Assembly (NCBI GenBank): GCA_028023455.1
Contig: JAQFVV010000185.1
Location: 1,191,239-1,255,238, forward strand
Direction: 5' to 3'
DNA from: Epiperipatus broadwayi
Lineage: Eukaryota; Onychophora; Udeonychophora; Euonychophora; Peripatidae
Length of the DNA: 64,000 nucleotides
Below are positions 53,696 to 64,000 of this stretch, piece by piece; the stretch's first letter is position 1; every line of letters starts with the position of its first letter. A model generated the notes under the pieces. The model did no database searches, was not told the DNA's origin, and was given only the letters and a program-made list of their open reading frames with translations. Both the position numbers and the translations under genes were made by a program.

Positions 53696-53759
53696 TTCAT
53701 AACTATATTATACTATAGTGAATGTAGAGTTAATATTACACCTCAGTTAGTGGAACTCA

Positions 53760-55680
53760 ACTACTTATTGAAACAGACAGATCGAAGAACCGATCTTCGT
53801 TTCATGTGTTTTTAAGTACGGTAATTCGAACTACTATCCGCCCGCAGTGAGATTTGTCTATTTTCAGTCATAATAAAAAAATTAGTTATATATATTATGT
53901 TTTGTAGATAAATATGTAAGGTTCCGTATATAAATGTCGCAAACCATGAAATAATATTCGTGTGTGCGTGGTTTGTGAATTTGTATCAATTTAATTTAAA
54001 GTTCATTGCGGGCGTATTTGTTTAAATTTTAGCTTTTTGTAAAATTATACAAAGTCGTTTAAAAATACTGATCAAAAGTCACATTCCTTTGATCAGTGTT
54101 TTTAATTAAAATCTAAATTGCAAAAATGTACAGAGTAATTAAATTGTATTCGAAATTAGTTAAGGAATTTATATGTGTAATTACTGTGTCAATTTAAAAA
54201 TTGCGTATTAAAGTAAAAGATTGCTGAAACGGAACAATAAAAAGGATAATTGAGATTGTATGGTCAAGCTGAATGGCTGGAGGCTGGAAAAAGTAGGCGG
54301 AGCCTAAAAACAAAAATCAGGCGGAAAGGTCAACTGTGGCGATCTTAGAGAAAAACTAACATTCTAACTTTTGAGGTCTTTGAGAGAGGTAGTCTCGAGA
54401 CAGCACAGCAGTTGAGAGTAATTCAAACAAATTTGTTAAGAAGTTCACCAGTAAACCGCAATGTTGATGGGCTAAGTGCCAGGAGCTGGTCTCTGCCCTG
54501 CCAATTAGGATCTTCATGCCGCTGACTGATCATGTGTTATGTGCTTCATAATTTCCAGCTTCCAATCTCCAAATTGACAATGCCTTGCAAATAACTTTCA
54601 AAATGCGCGCCTACGTTTGTCGGAAATATCAATCGGGAAAAGCCAAGCCGGATGAAGAAAGAAGAGTAACTGTATTACATGAACTTTTAACTTTCTTCCG
54701 AGCTTAATGTTATCAATCAAATAAATGACATGTAAGTTTTTATCTTGTTTATAATGCTACTGTTTAACCTGTTAGTGAATTTTCTTTTCTTTTAATCCTC
54801 CGCTCTAGTCTTTAGAAATAATTCATAAAAATTGTAATTAATAGTAATAATAATTCAAATGAATGCATTTATATTTTTTTTGTTGCTTATTCCATAAACA
54901 AACGATGCCAATAGTAATATTTCCCAACTCTGTGTAAAACTAGTGTGTAATGATGATTAAGTTATTTACAAGTAATTCCGTTTTCTGAATTAAATATTCT
55001 TTCATATTCCGAGTTGGTAAATGTTAACTCACTTTATTATTCTATGTTAAGTTGTCATATAATTGTAATCTAAGGTTCAATCTTAAATATATAAAATGAT
55101 TTCCGAGTATTGTATTAATGTCATATATGAAATAAGAAATAACTCACTGTATAATTTGATACTATCGCTACCGCCTGTCAACCTGGAGGGTTAGGGGTTT
55201 CAGAGTAAAATGTAATTAATTATTGTTTTCGCAGTCAGTTTAATTCTGCTATGTTTATTGGGATAAGGATCTCAGCCTGTGGCGTAGAAATAGACGAATA
55301 GATTCCAGGTTTTGTATAATTTCTTTTAAAAATCCACTTCAAGTACTCGTCCTTCATGTTTGTGGCCCTTCCCTTCGCTGAAGTTAGCGTCTTGCCATAC
55401 TACCATTGGGGAAAGAAAGCAGTTTCTTTCCCAGGTAATCTCTTGGATCACCGGGGTCGACATGATCTCGACTGGTTGTAGTGTCCCGGAACTACTTGGG
55501 GGCATTAAGCCTTGTCAAAGTACAAGCCGCCCGGTATTCCGTTGATGCACCGCAAGTGATTACTGTAGGGCTCTTGAATCCAGGCAACCACCAGTACATC
55601 TATCTCCTATGTCGTATTTATATGAAACCACCTCCAACTGTTCGTCTATGTAACGGCTCGAGTCTATTCGAATAAAATAA
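53760..55680. other. CpG-containing, GC-richer region with splice-like sites
   Basis: Unlike most of the window this region keeps CpG (CCGCCCGCAGTG, GGGCGTATTTG, ATGCGCGCCTACG). Possible landmarks on plus: a 34-codon ATG frame at 54,603-54,707, donor CAT|GTAAGT at 54,732, acceptor TTGTTTTCGCAG| near 55,235, donor TTCCAG|GTTTTG near 55,307, donor CCCAG|GTAATC at about 55,434. The frames at 55,360-55,675 are open for about 60 codons but have no recognisable domain. A noncoding transcript, UTR exons of an unseen gene, or a young unrecognised mobile element all remain possible. Confidence 0.3.
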
Positions 55681-55964
55681 GTTCATAAATAATCTTTAGA
55701 TAAATATTTTTTTTCAATGCTCAAATACTCTGATTCTCTTAGCCATCCCTCAATCATTTAACTACACAGCTATTGGCATGAGTTTGGTCACCAGATAAAA
55801 TGATTACTAAAGACTAGTAGCCAAATACAAGAGGATTCATGAAAGTCTTACCGTACTGTTGAATACTATGTTTATATGCTTATATTTCTATTTCTTATTA
55901 AACAATTTATTTAATATAATTTTGTGTCCTCCACCTTATTACTCTCCAAGTCTATTTAACCATT

Positions 55965-56255
55965 TGCTGTCTGTATTGGCAACTTAAATATATACGTTAC
56001 ATGAATGACCGTTCCAGTATCTAGAGTCTAATAAATCTATATATCATTAACTGTAAGAATTTAGTCTATGTTCTGAGCTGAGCTAGAAAAGGGATAACCC
56101 CATGCTGTTATAAAGTCATCATCGGTTAGTCATACCGGGGTTTGGGTTTGAATTCAGTTGGCGTTTGGAATGTATTCTTAAACGTGGACTGGGTTTGAAC
56201 TCGGGTACTGTGTATGAGTAAGCATGGTGAATTTATACCGGTACATTATATAGGC
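55965..56255 (+). repeat. Dispersed repeat R2 (SINE-like), copy 2
   Basis: See copy 1 at 18,108-18,415: CTGTCTGTATTGGCAACT, TTTGGGTTTGAATTCAGTTG, ACTGGGTTTGAACTCGGGT and ATACCGGTACATTATA. Same orientation as copy 1. Confidence 0.6.
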
Positions 56256-56259
56256 ATGC

Positions 56260-59200
56260 TAAAAACAACCCAGAATAGATTTATTTTTTGGAATCTTGAA
56301 AAACAATATGGTCATAACTTTTATCTACAAGCAATCAATTTGGTATGTATGGAATGAGATGATAAAAAAACAAGGTCAAGATGATGTGGTTTATTGCCAA
56401 CGATAGAAATATAATAAACAAAAGAAAAACAGTGTACAATTATCTAGCAAATAGAATATTTAAATGTTCTAATTTAAATAAAATTGCATATAGAATTACA
56501 ATATAAATAAAGAAGCAACAATAATTAATTTAAGACATTTATGATTATGACAAACTTTCACTCAAAGTGCACTTAGTATTAGGTTATAAATAAAAAAATA
56601 AAATCACTTTGTTACACAGATAGACAAATATGTGCAATTTGAACCATTAATATCAACAAAAAAAATATTTTAATTTAATAAAATTTCTACAAAATTTCTG
56701 GGTTTAATTTACATTTGATTCCTTTACTAATAAAAAATTAGATTTTACATATTACCATTCAAATTTTGCTTCAAACTACCATTATTTTATTATAATAAAA
56801 GATGTCATATGTGTATGAAATAAATGACATCATATATACTTACTGGAATGTTTGGCTTCTAAGTATATTAATAAAAATCTCATAAAATATATCTAAATAT
56901 CAAAAACATAAGATATAATAAGAATAAATATTCAAGAAATCAAAGTAGTTCAAAGTTTAACATTTTAATTAAAATACATTTATCCTGCTAAAAATATATA
57001 TATATCGTTTCATTTTTCAAATACTTGATTAATGAGTAACAACAGGATTATAAGCAATCCTAATATATATATATGCTTGAAGATATGGATTCTATTAAAA
57101 AATGTAATTCGACGATTCTTTACTTCTTTTCTATTTAAATGTAATTCTATACATTTAAATAGCGTTTAATGTATTTAATAAAAAAAGATTACAAAATTAT
57201 AAGGTGTTTGACTTGCTGATCATGCTTTTGATGTTTATAGTCAAATTCATAATGACAGAAGGATGTATGTTGTTTATATAATGGCCGGATAATATTTAAA
57301 TATGCTAGCAATTGTGTAAATATTTAATTTACATATTATGATAAAGTATTTAACAAATAATCTCTCCTGCAAACAATAACTTTTCTTTTAAAATGTAAAT
57401 TGTTGTCTCTGGATACAAATTTTATTCAGTCAAATAACTATTCTCAGGTGTAAACAAGCAAAGATAAAATTTATTACATGATTAACTATATTTGATACAT
57501 GTTAAAGATTTAGTAATCATAATATCTTTCATCTTTGAAAGAAAATAAAGATTTTAAAGATTTTGATCTCACATATAAACATCTGTACACACAGGCACAC
57601 ACATTTGAATTTTTTTATATAGAATTCTTTACCAAATACCAACTAAATGACCATTTAGATAAATTGTAACATGTAATCAAATTTTTAGACATTTCAAAAT
57701 AATGTGCAAATTAATATTTGTTATTTCTTTTTTTTTTACTTTGGGCTTTCTTCTTTTGTCAGATTTATTTATTTGAGAGTTCCACATGCAGTCATTATTA
57801 CATCTTATTGGCTGTCATAGAAGCATTTTAAAGTGCTTCTGTCGAAGGTTTTAGCCTTGTACATTATTATTTGTTCAAAGAAAGAGAAAATATGTATCAA
57901 AATAAAAAAATGCTTGGTTCCAGAAAGGTTTTATAAATATATGATTGATATAATAGATTAGAATCACTTTGTCCTGTTTCCATAAAAATATGATAATCCA
58001 TATAAATATATTAAAACTTTTTTATATTATGAAATTGGCTGAAGCATATAATTGTTTCATAATTTTACAAATATCAGTCACTTTGATAATGTTAAACTAT
58101 TAAAATAAAATAAAATGTTGCAAAATCTACAAAATCAACATTTTATAACTAAATCAGGTAAATATTAAAAAAATCTCACTTAGCTTTTTTTTTCTTCTTT
58201 TATTTTTCATTGTTAACAAAGCTCTTTTGCAAACTTCATATTAAAATGTGTCTAAAAGTTTGTTGCTACGTTGTTAAAGTTTTTAGAGAATTTTTTCCAA
58301 ATTTACTAGTTAAGCTAATTATTAACAAATTCATGGGTTTATTTTTTAATTTGATCAACTATTAATTTTATTTTATGTTGGCTGAAGTTTAAAATTTCTA
58401 TAATGAAAGTTAAATAATCTCACATAAAAATTAGAAGATACTTAAATGTGAATTGAGAAAACGCTAAACTAAAAAAAAAAAAAAAACTAGAATGAAACAA
58501 TAAGAAAAATTTTGACCTGCAATTTTCTAAGATGTTTTAAAATAAACTTTTCTTCTTTGACTCATAGAAAATTTTATTTACTACTGCTGAAAGAAATAGC
58601 AGAGTCAAATCATTTTTTATATACATCTTATATTACAAAATGACCAACTTCAAAACTTTAAAATATTATCACAGTGTATGTATAACTGGGAAGCAGCACT
58701 GGAGAATGATAAATAACAAATCAGATCTTATATCTATTATCTAATTTCCCCATGTTTTCTTCCAAGGTGTAAGCTTGTGGTTAAGACCTGTAGAGATCCC
58801 TACATTTGCATTTTTAATTGCACAAGCTTTAGGTTTATTGCCTTAGTAAATATTAAATACATTATATTAAAATTATCTATCAGTATGAAGATATCAGACT
58901 ATTCTTTCTTTCTCACACATATACTATACATGATTTTTAAGAAAGTGTTTTGTCATTTAAGTAAGAAGGTTAGAAACACTTGAATCTTTACATCAGAAAT
59001 ATTACTCTTGATGTGGAGATTTGGGTTGTTCAAGCCTCAACTTTATCTGATGAAAAAAGTTTTTTCTTGAAATATGTGTATAGGGCGAAACAGTTTTTTC
59101 ACACTTTTGCATTGGTAGATATGTATGATATGATTGATTCTAAAATATAAGAAGAATGCACAGACCTGAATTCTGATCAGTTACATCATATATATATTGT

Positions 59201-60230
59201 GATTATATTTTTGTTTACCATCTTTCAAAATCAAGAAAATATTGTAATAAACCATTAATATCAACATATCAGTGGTATTATTTTTAAATAAATAAAACAA
59301 AATCAAAAGCAAATAATAAAACAAATTTTAAAATAAACTTTTTTTTAGCAATATTGTTTTTAAGATTCTGAATATAAAATATTAAATATTTTAAAAATAG
59401 CAATAAAATAAATAGCAAAACATAAAAGTAAAAAAAAATGTCAATACAGATATTGTTTTATTATTATTAATGCACAATTTATTTTTAAAGGGAAAAATTA
59501 ATAATAAAAATATTTATTTAAGTAAACTTATAAACAAATAAATTTTAAAACAAATATCAAAGAAAAAATCTTTTAACTGGAAAAAAAAATCCAAGGTAGC
59601 ATCAGTTTACACAAATTGCCTGGTAAAAAAAAATATTTTATTTAAATATAACATAAAAAAAATTAACTAAAAAAAAATCCTAAAAACATTAAAAATTAAC
59701 CCTTTAAGCTCTAAAGCTGGATAACGAGATAATGGGAAAAAAATAATCACCATAAAGCAATTCAGTACTTATATAAATATGACACCATCTTCACGTGATA
59801 TAAAAGCTTCACCAGTCATACTAAAATTATATTGCATAATAATCTCATTAACACTGATATGAACTTTACATATCATCTATACTGTTTTGTTAACCAATGC
59901 TAACTAAATTGATTATATTACAATTAATTAAAAAATTGTTTATTTTAAAATCTGTTATCCATAATAATTTTAGTTACAAATTCTAGATTATGGTAATGAA
60001 AAATTGGTTTTGTGAAAACTACACCTGACTTCTTCAATAATGCATTTCATTAGGTTGTACTTCTAACCTAGTACATAGTAAATATAAACTGTTATAATAT
60101 TCAGCAAATTGCTATCATTTTTTTGTAAAACTAGTTAAAAATTTAAACATACTTTTTATACTAATATGGCTTTGGTTCTTTTTTTTTTTGTTATCAATTT
60201 GTTATATATATAATAAAGTTTGATATCTGT
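56260..60230. other. Long AT-rich stretch without recognised feature
   Basis: No gene, repeat shared with the window, or RNA gene seen. The 68-codon frame at 58,777 has no domain. Confidence 0.45.
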
Positions 60231-60250
60231 ATTCATTTTACAATATATGT

Positions 60251-60623
60251 AATATACAAATCAATATATATATATATATATCAAAATACAGTACAATTTA
60301 CATAAATTATATTCTTTTAGAAGTACTTTCGACTATACATTTTGTAGTCTTTATCAACTATATAACATTGAATAATCAAAACGAGACAACCTTTAACAAT
60401 ACCCATAGTTCAATTCAGATTTCCCACAAAAATGTTAAGATAACAGAATTGTGAGAAATCTGAATTGAACTATGGGTATTGTTAAAGGTTGTCTCATTTT
60501 GATTATTCAATGTTATATAGTTGATAAAGACTACAAAATGTATAGTCGAAAGTACTTCTAAAAGAATATAATTTATGTAAATTGTACTGTATTTTGATAT
60601 ATCTATATCTATATATTGATTTG

Positions 60624-60628
<5 letters not shown>
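60251..60628. repeat. PLT3 foldback, ~178-bp near-perfect arms
   Basis: Left arm 60,251-60,428, loop about 20 bases, right arm 60,449-60,628. The arms differ at very few positions (CAAAACGAGACAACC / GGTTGTCTCATTTTG shows one CG to TG change). Each arm carries TAGTTGATAAAGACTACA...TATAGTCGAAAGTACTTC, the same hammerhead-like block as PLE-4 at 42.7 and 45.4 kb. Confidence 0.92.

Positions 60629-60700
<72 letters not shown>
60629..60700. repeat. (TA)n microsatellite
   Basis: TA run between the PLT3 foldback and PLE-5. Confidence 0.97.
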
Positions 60701-60702
<2 letters not shown>

Positions 60703-63215
60703 GTTTTCATGGTTGTATGATATAGATAAATTATTATTTTTTGGGTTAAACCATGTGTTTTTTTCCATTACATACCTATATTTTGACAAACTCACATCCA
60801 TCATCATCAAGGGTAACTTTTGAAAGAAAAATCATTAGATCTCAAACAGTAGTGTGACTGAGTGTGAGATGAGAAATGAGATTCAACTTGAAGTAGTTCA
60901 GGATTCACAATATGAAGCTTATCAAAATGTTTATTTCCTCAGTTTTTTCACTTATTAATTTTAAGTTAATATTAGAAGACAGATAAAATGAGAGGTTTCC
61001 ACATAGATGGAATGCATTGTGCTTCATCATCCATATTTAAACCAGTAGGTCTATTTAATATTTTAATTGATTCTCTCATTTCTTAAGTCATACATTTCCA
61101 AATTAGCAAGTATTTTGCATTGTCAAAATCAGGTTTGTGACCAATTTTGTAAAATGGGAAGTAAAAACTGATATCTTAATTTTCTGATTAAAAGCATTTA
61201 TATGTTCCTTAATTCTGACATTTATTCATCTATTAGACTGGCCTACATAGCTTCTTGAACACTGTATACATGGAATTTCATACTCTATCTTTAGGTTTCT
61301 GTAAAAAAAATCACCAATTTTCTTGCCAGTAGAAAAAGTAGTATTTATAATAAAACAAGATAGTCTTCTACTGATATTATCAGTAATTCTTTTAATATAA
61401 GGTAAAACACTCTATTATACGATTAATTTTTAATTCTATCCTCTTTTTTTCTTTTTAGCATCAATGTTATGGAAAGACTTCCATATGATGTTTCTATTAT
61501 AATTATTAGAAAGTATAATATTTTTGTAAGTTCTACTTCTTGACAAGATCTTTATCAGACAAACTATAAGCTCTAGTCAAAAGATTTTTTGCTACAGAAA
61601 ATATTTGAGCAGAGTGATGATGAGAATTAAAATTAAGATATCTGTTTGTATGGGTGGATTTCCTGTAAACTGATATTGAAAAGGTATCATCACATTTTCT
61701 TGTAAGTAAAACATCTAGAAAAGAAAGCAATTTTTTATTTTCCACTTCCATAGTAAATTTAATATTAAGATGCCAATTATTAAAAAAAAACAAAAAAAAA
61801 AGAATTTAAAGCATCTAACATCTATGCCATGAGGCCATGTAACAAATATATCATCTACATATCTTAGTCAAATAGAAAATTTTTGATAGCTGCATTTAAC
61901 ACTTGACTTTCAAAATTATTAATGGAAGCATCAGAAATTATAGGTGATAGAGGAAAGGAATTTTTATGGGATCTCCTTTATCACCTGCAATTGCTGATAT
62001 TTTCATGAATAATTTTGAAAGTCAAGTATTAAATGCAGCTACCAAGAAATCTTCTATTTGGCTAAGATGTGTGGATGGTACTTTTGTTATATAACCTCAT
62101 TGCATTGATGCTTTACATTCTTCTCTTTCTTTTCTAAATAATTGGCATCTTAATATTAAAATTACTATGGAAGTGGAAAATAAATCACTTTTTTCTAGAT
62201 GTTTTAATTACAAGAAAATGTGATGAAATAATTTCAATATCAGTTTACAGGAAATCCACCCATACAAACAGATATCTTAATTTTAATTATCTTCATCACC
62301 CTGCTCAAATATTTTTATAGTAAAAAATCTTTTGACTAGACCTTATTAGTTTGTCTGATAAAGATCATCTTGCTCAAGAAATAGAACTTACAAAAAATAT
62401 TCTACTTTCTAATGATTATAATAGAAACATCATATGTAAGTCTTTACATAACATTGATGCTAAAGGAAAAAAAGAGGACAGAATTGACAATTAATCTTGT
62501 AATAGAATGTTTTTATTCTATATTAAAGGAGTTACTAATAATATCAGTAGAAGACAATCTCATTTTATTATAAAAAATACTTTTTCTACTGGCAAGAAAA
62601 TTGGTGATTTTTTACACAAACCTAAAGATAAAATATTTTTGAAAAACCAGGAGGTTTATGAAATTCCATGTATGCATTGTTCAAGAATCTATGTAGGCCA
62701 GTCTAATAGATGAATAAATGTCATAATTTAGAATCATATAAATGCTTTTAATCAGAAAATTAAAACATCAGTTTTTACTTCCCATTTTTTAGAAATTGGT
62801 CACAAATCTGATTTTGACAATGCAAAAATACTTGCTAATTTAGAAATTTATGATTTAAGAACAGTGAGAGAATCAATTGAAATATTAAAGAGGCATACTG
62901 GTTTAAATAGGGCTGACAAAGCACAATGTGTTCCAACTAAGTGGACACCTCTCATTTTATCTGTCTTCTAATATTAACTAAAAATTAATAGGTGAAAAAA
63001 CTGAAGGAAAAATATTTTGATAAGTCTCATATTTTGAATCCTGAACTACTTCATGTTGATTCTCATTTCTCATCTCATACTCAGTCACTTTACTGTTTGA
63101 GATCTGACAATTTTTTTCAAAAGTTAAATTTAACAATGGCAGATGCTAGTTCATCAATATATCAGTATGTAATGGAAAATAATACATGGTTTAACCCAAA
63201 AAATAATAATTTATA
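60701..63215. mobile_element. Penelope-like element foldback (PLE-5), ~1.25-kb arms
   Basis: Two copies of the same PLE segment lie head to head: minus copy 61,955-60,701, plus copy 61,974-63,215, with about 19 bases between. Both begin inside the RT at the GSPLSP block (minus: CCTCTATCACC; plus: GGATCTCCTTTATCACC) and run through palm, thumb, GIY-YIG and C-terminal tail to a shared end (NNTWFNPKNNN / KNTWFNPKNNN). Outer flank left is (TA)n. Arms differ at scattered bases and indels. Confidence 0.92.
60750..61955 (-). pseudogene. PLE-5 left arm: RT C-terminal half and GIY-YIG
   Basis: Broken minus-strand frame. Order of blocks: PLSPIISDASINNFESQ (RT motif B region), RYVDDIFVTWPHGID at about 61,870-61,830 (motif C, YVDD intact), then the frame 61,793-61,533 with WHLNIKFTMEVENKKLLSFL, FLDVLLTRKCDDTF and VYRKSTHTNRYLNFNS (PLE thumb), and further down the VYxIPCxxC...YVGQ region near 61,225-61,290 and NTWFNPKNNN near 60,745. 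Several stops, including one after KDLVKK and frameshifts; cannot make a full protein. Confidence 0.8.
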
Positions 63216-63273
63216 TAGTATTATTTTTTTATTATTTTCTATTATTATATTAGTTCATAAAGAAATAAATTGA
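61974..63273 (+). pseudogene. PLE-5 right arm: RT C-terminal half and GIY-YIG
   Basis: Plus-strand counterpart: MGSPLSPAIADIFMNNFESQ (motif B), WLRCVDGTFVI (motif C, YVDD changed to CVDG, so RT-dead), WHLNIKITMEVENKS, VYRKSTHTNRYLNFN, then frame 62,507-62,713 with FSTGKKIGDFLHKPKDKIFL and QEVYEIPCMHCSRIYVGQSN (GIY-YIG start, C-x2-C, YVG), a stop, HFLEIGHKSDFDNAKIL, LNRADKAQCVPTKWTPLIL, and finally frame 62,992-63,273 with the C-terminal tail. The GIY-YIG His/Glu blocks are present but out of frame with the start. Confidence 0.85.
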
Positions 63274-63289
63274 AATTAAATCAATCATA

Positions 63290-64000
63290 AATAAAAGAAA
63301 TAACCATTACTTTACAAATAATATATGGATACTGTCAGATCAAATTTTCTGTGCTTATTTCTATCATCTTTATTCAAGAATCCATTACTTCTTGCTATGC
63401 ATATGTAGATAAAAACTTACAATGAAAACAAACCTTCCATATTTACAATTTTCAAACCTATCATTAAAAACAGAAATTTAAGAAAAATAAAATTATTATA
63501 AATCTTTTAAATTTGTATTTATATATTTTATTTATCCTCTTATTTTTACTTTTCTAAAATTTGTGCATAAGCAGTCATAAAAAGAAATTGAATTAGATTT
63601 TTTTTTTTTTTTTTGTAACATGATTTCTTATGCTTCCCTTTTCATTTGATATGACTAAAATGCTATAAAATCAATGGAACATATTTTCGATCATTTATCT
63701 TATGATTATATGGATTATTAACTACATGTCTCCATTGAATAAGTTATAACTGAATAAAAATCATATTGGTTTTTTTTAATTATCAACAAAAAGTAACCTT
63801 CCCATAGACTGATTAACTTATGGAAATATATAAAGTATGACATTTGATTACTATAAGATTCCTATCTCAATAATATTGTCACTATCATGGAAGTGTTCTA
63901 TAAATAAGATTTTTGTGTAAAAAAATGGAACTGAAAACAAAAAAAAACACTAGAAGATTATTTTACTATTCATAATATTTATTTATTCAATATTTTCTTT
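63290..64000. other. AT-rich stretch without recognised feature
   Basis: A T16 run at about 63,599; nothing else. Confidence 0.45.

Overview
This window looks like non-coding, repeat-dominated DNA from an invertebrate animal. The base composition is strongly AT-rich (I judge roughly three quarters AT by eye). It carries long (TA)n, (AAT)n, (CA)n and (GAT)n microsatellites, eukaryotic splice and polyadenylation signals, and decayed retroelements of animal type: several Penelope-like elements (PLEs) with GIY-YIG endonuclease domains, one RTE-type LINE and older Jockey/CR1-like LINE pieces. Nothing resembles bacterial gene organisation. The phylum cannot be fixed from the sequence. A cephalopod-like mollusc or a chelicerate would fit, and this is only an impression.

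Layout. 1-9.5 kb: foldback copies of a 300-bp repeat (PLT1), a tandem-plus-inverted repeat at 2 kb, and LINE remnants at 2.8-4.3 kb and 8.5-9.35 kb. 12-15.1 kb: a weak LINE trace, a short tandem repeat, and the best candidate protein gene, a two-exon, 123-codon gene on the minus strand (15,049-14,078) that I do not recognise. 18-22.3 kb: two SINE-like repeats, a hairpin insertion with 16-bp flanking repeats, a PLE-terminal foldback and one possible exon. 22.76-25.74 kb: a nearly full-length but broken RTE LINE on the minus strand. 25.83-26.12 kb: a PLT1 copy with a hammerhead-ribozyme-like fold. 26.66-27.85 kb: a PLE foldback. 32-38.6 kb: more foldbacks, a PLE 3' remnant and very long trinucleotide repeats. 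42-45.6 kb: two partial copies of one PLE in the same orientation, the second split by a tRNA-derived SINE. 46-49.7 kb: dispersed repeats and a TATA/Inr promoter-like site. 50.9-53.7 kb: an inverted pair of an unknown repeat. 53.8-55.7 kb: a CpG- and GC-rich patch with splice-like sites. 60.2-63.2 kb: two nested foldbacks, the larger made of two head-to-head PLE copies with arms of about 1.25 kb.

Two themes stand out. First, at least a dozen loci are foldbacks: the same repeat appears twice, back to back, with little or no loop, often beside a (TA)n tract. If transcribed they would form long double-stranded RNA. Second, three PLE-associated terminal repeat families contain a compact motif with the layout of a hammerhead ribozyme (core, stem II hairpin, GAAA-like element, tiny stem III, stem I). 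The clearest is at 25,985-26,025. All show departures from the canonical catalytic core, some of them explicable by CpG decay. Hammerheads in PLE terminal repeats are established knowledge; the specific assignments here are inference.

Most of the apparent open reading frames are translated microsatellites or LINE/PLE debris. Large stretches (4.6-7.4, 9.5-12, 28-30.6, 39.3-42, 56.3-60.2 kb) show nothing I can annotate beyond AT-rich intron-like or intergenic DNA.
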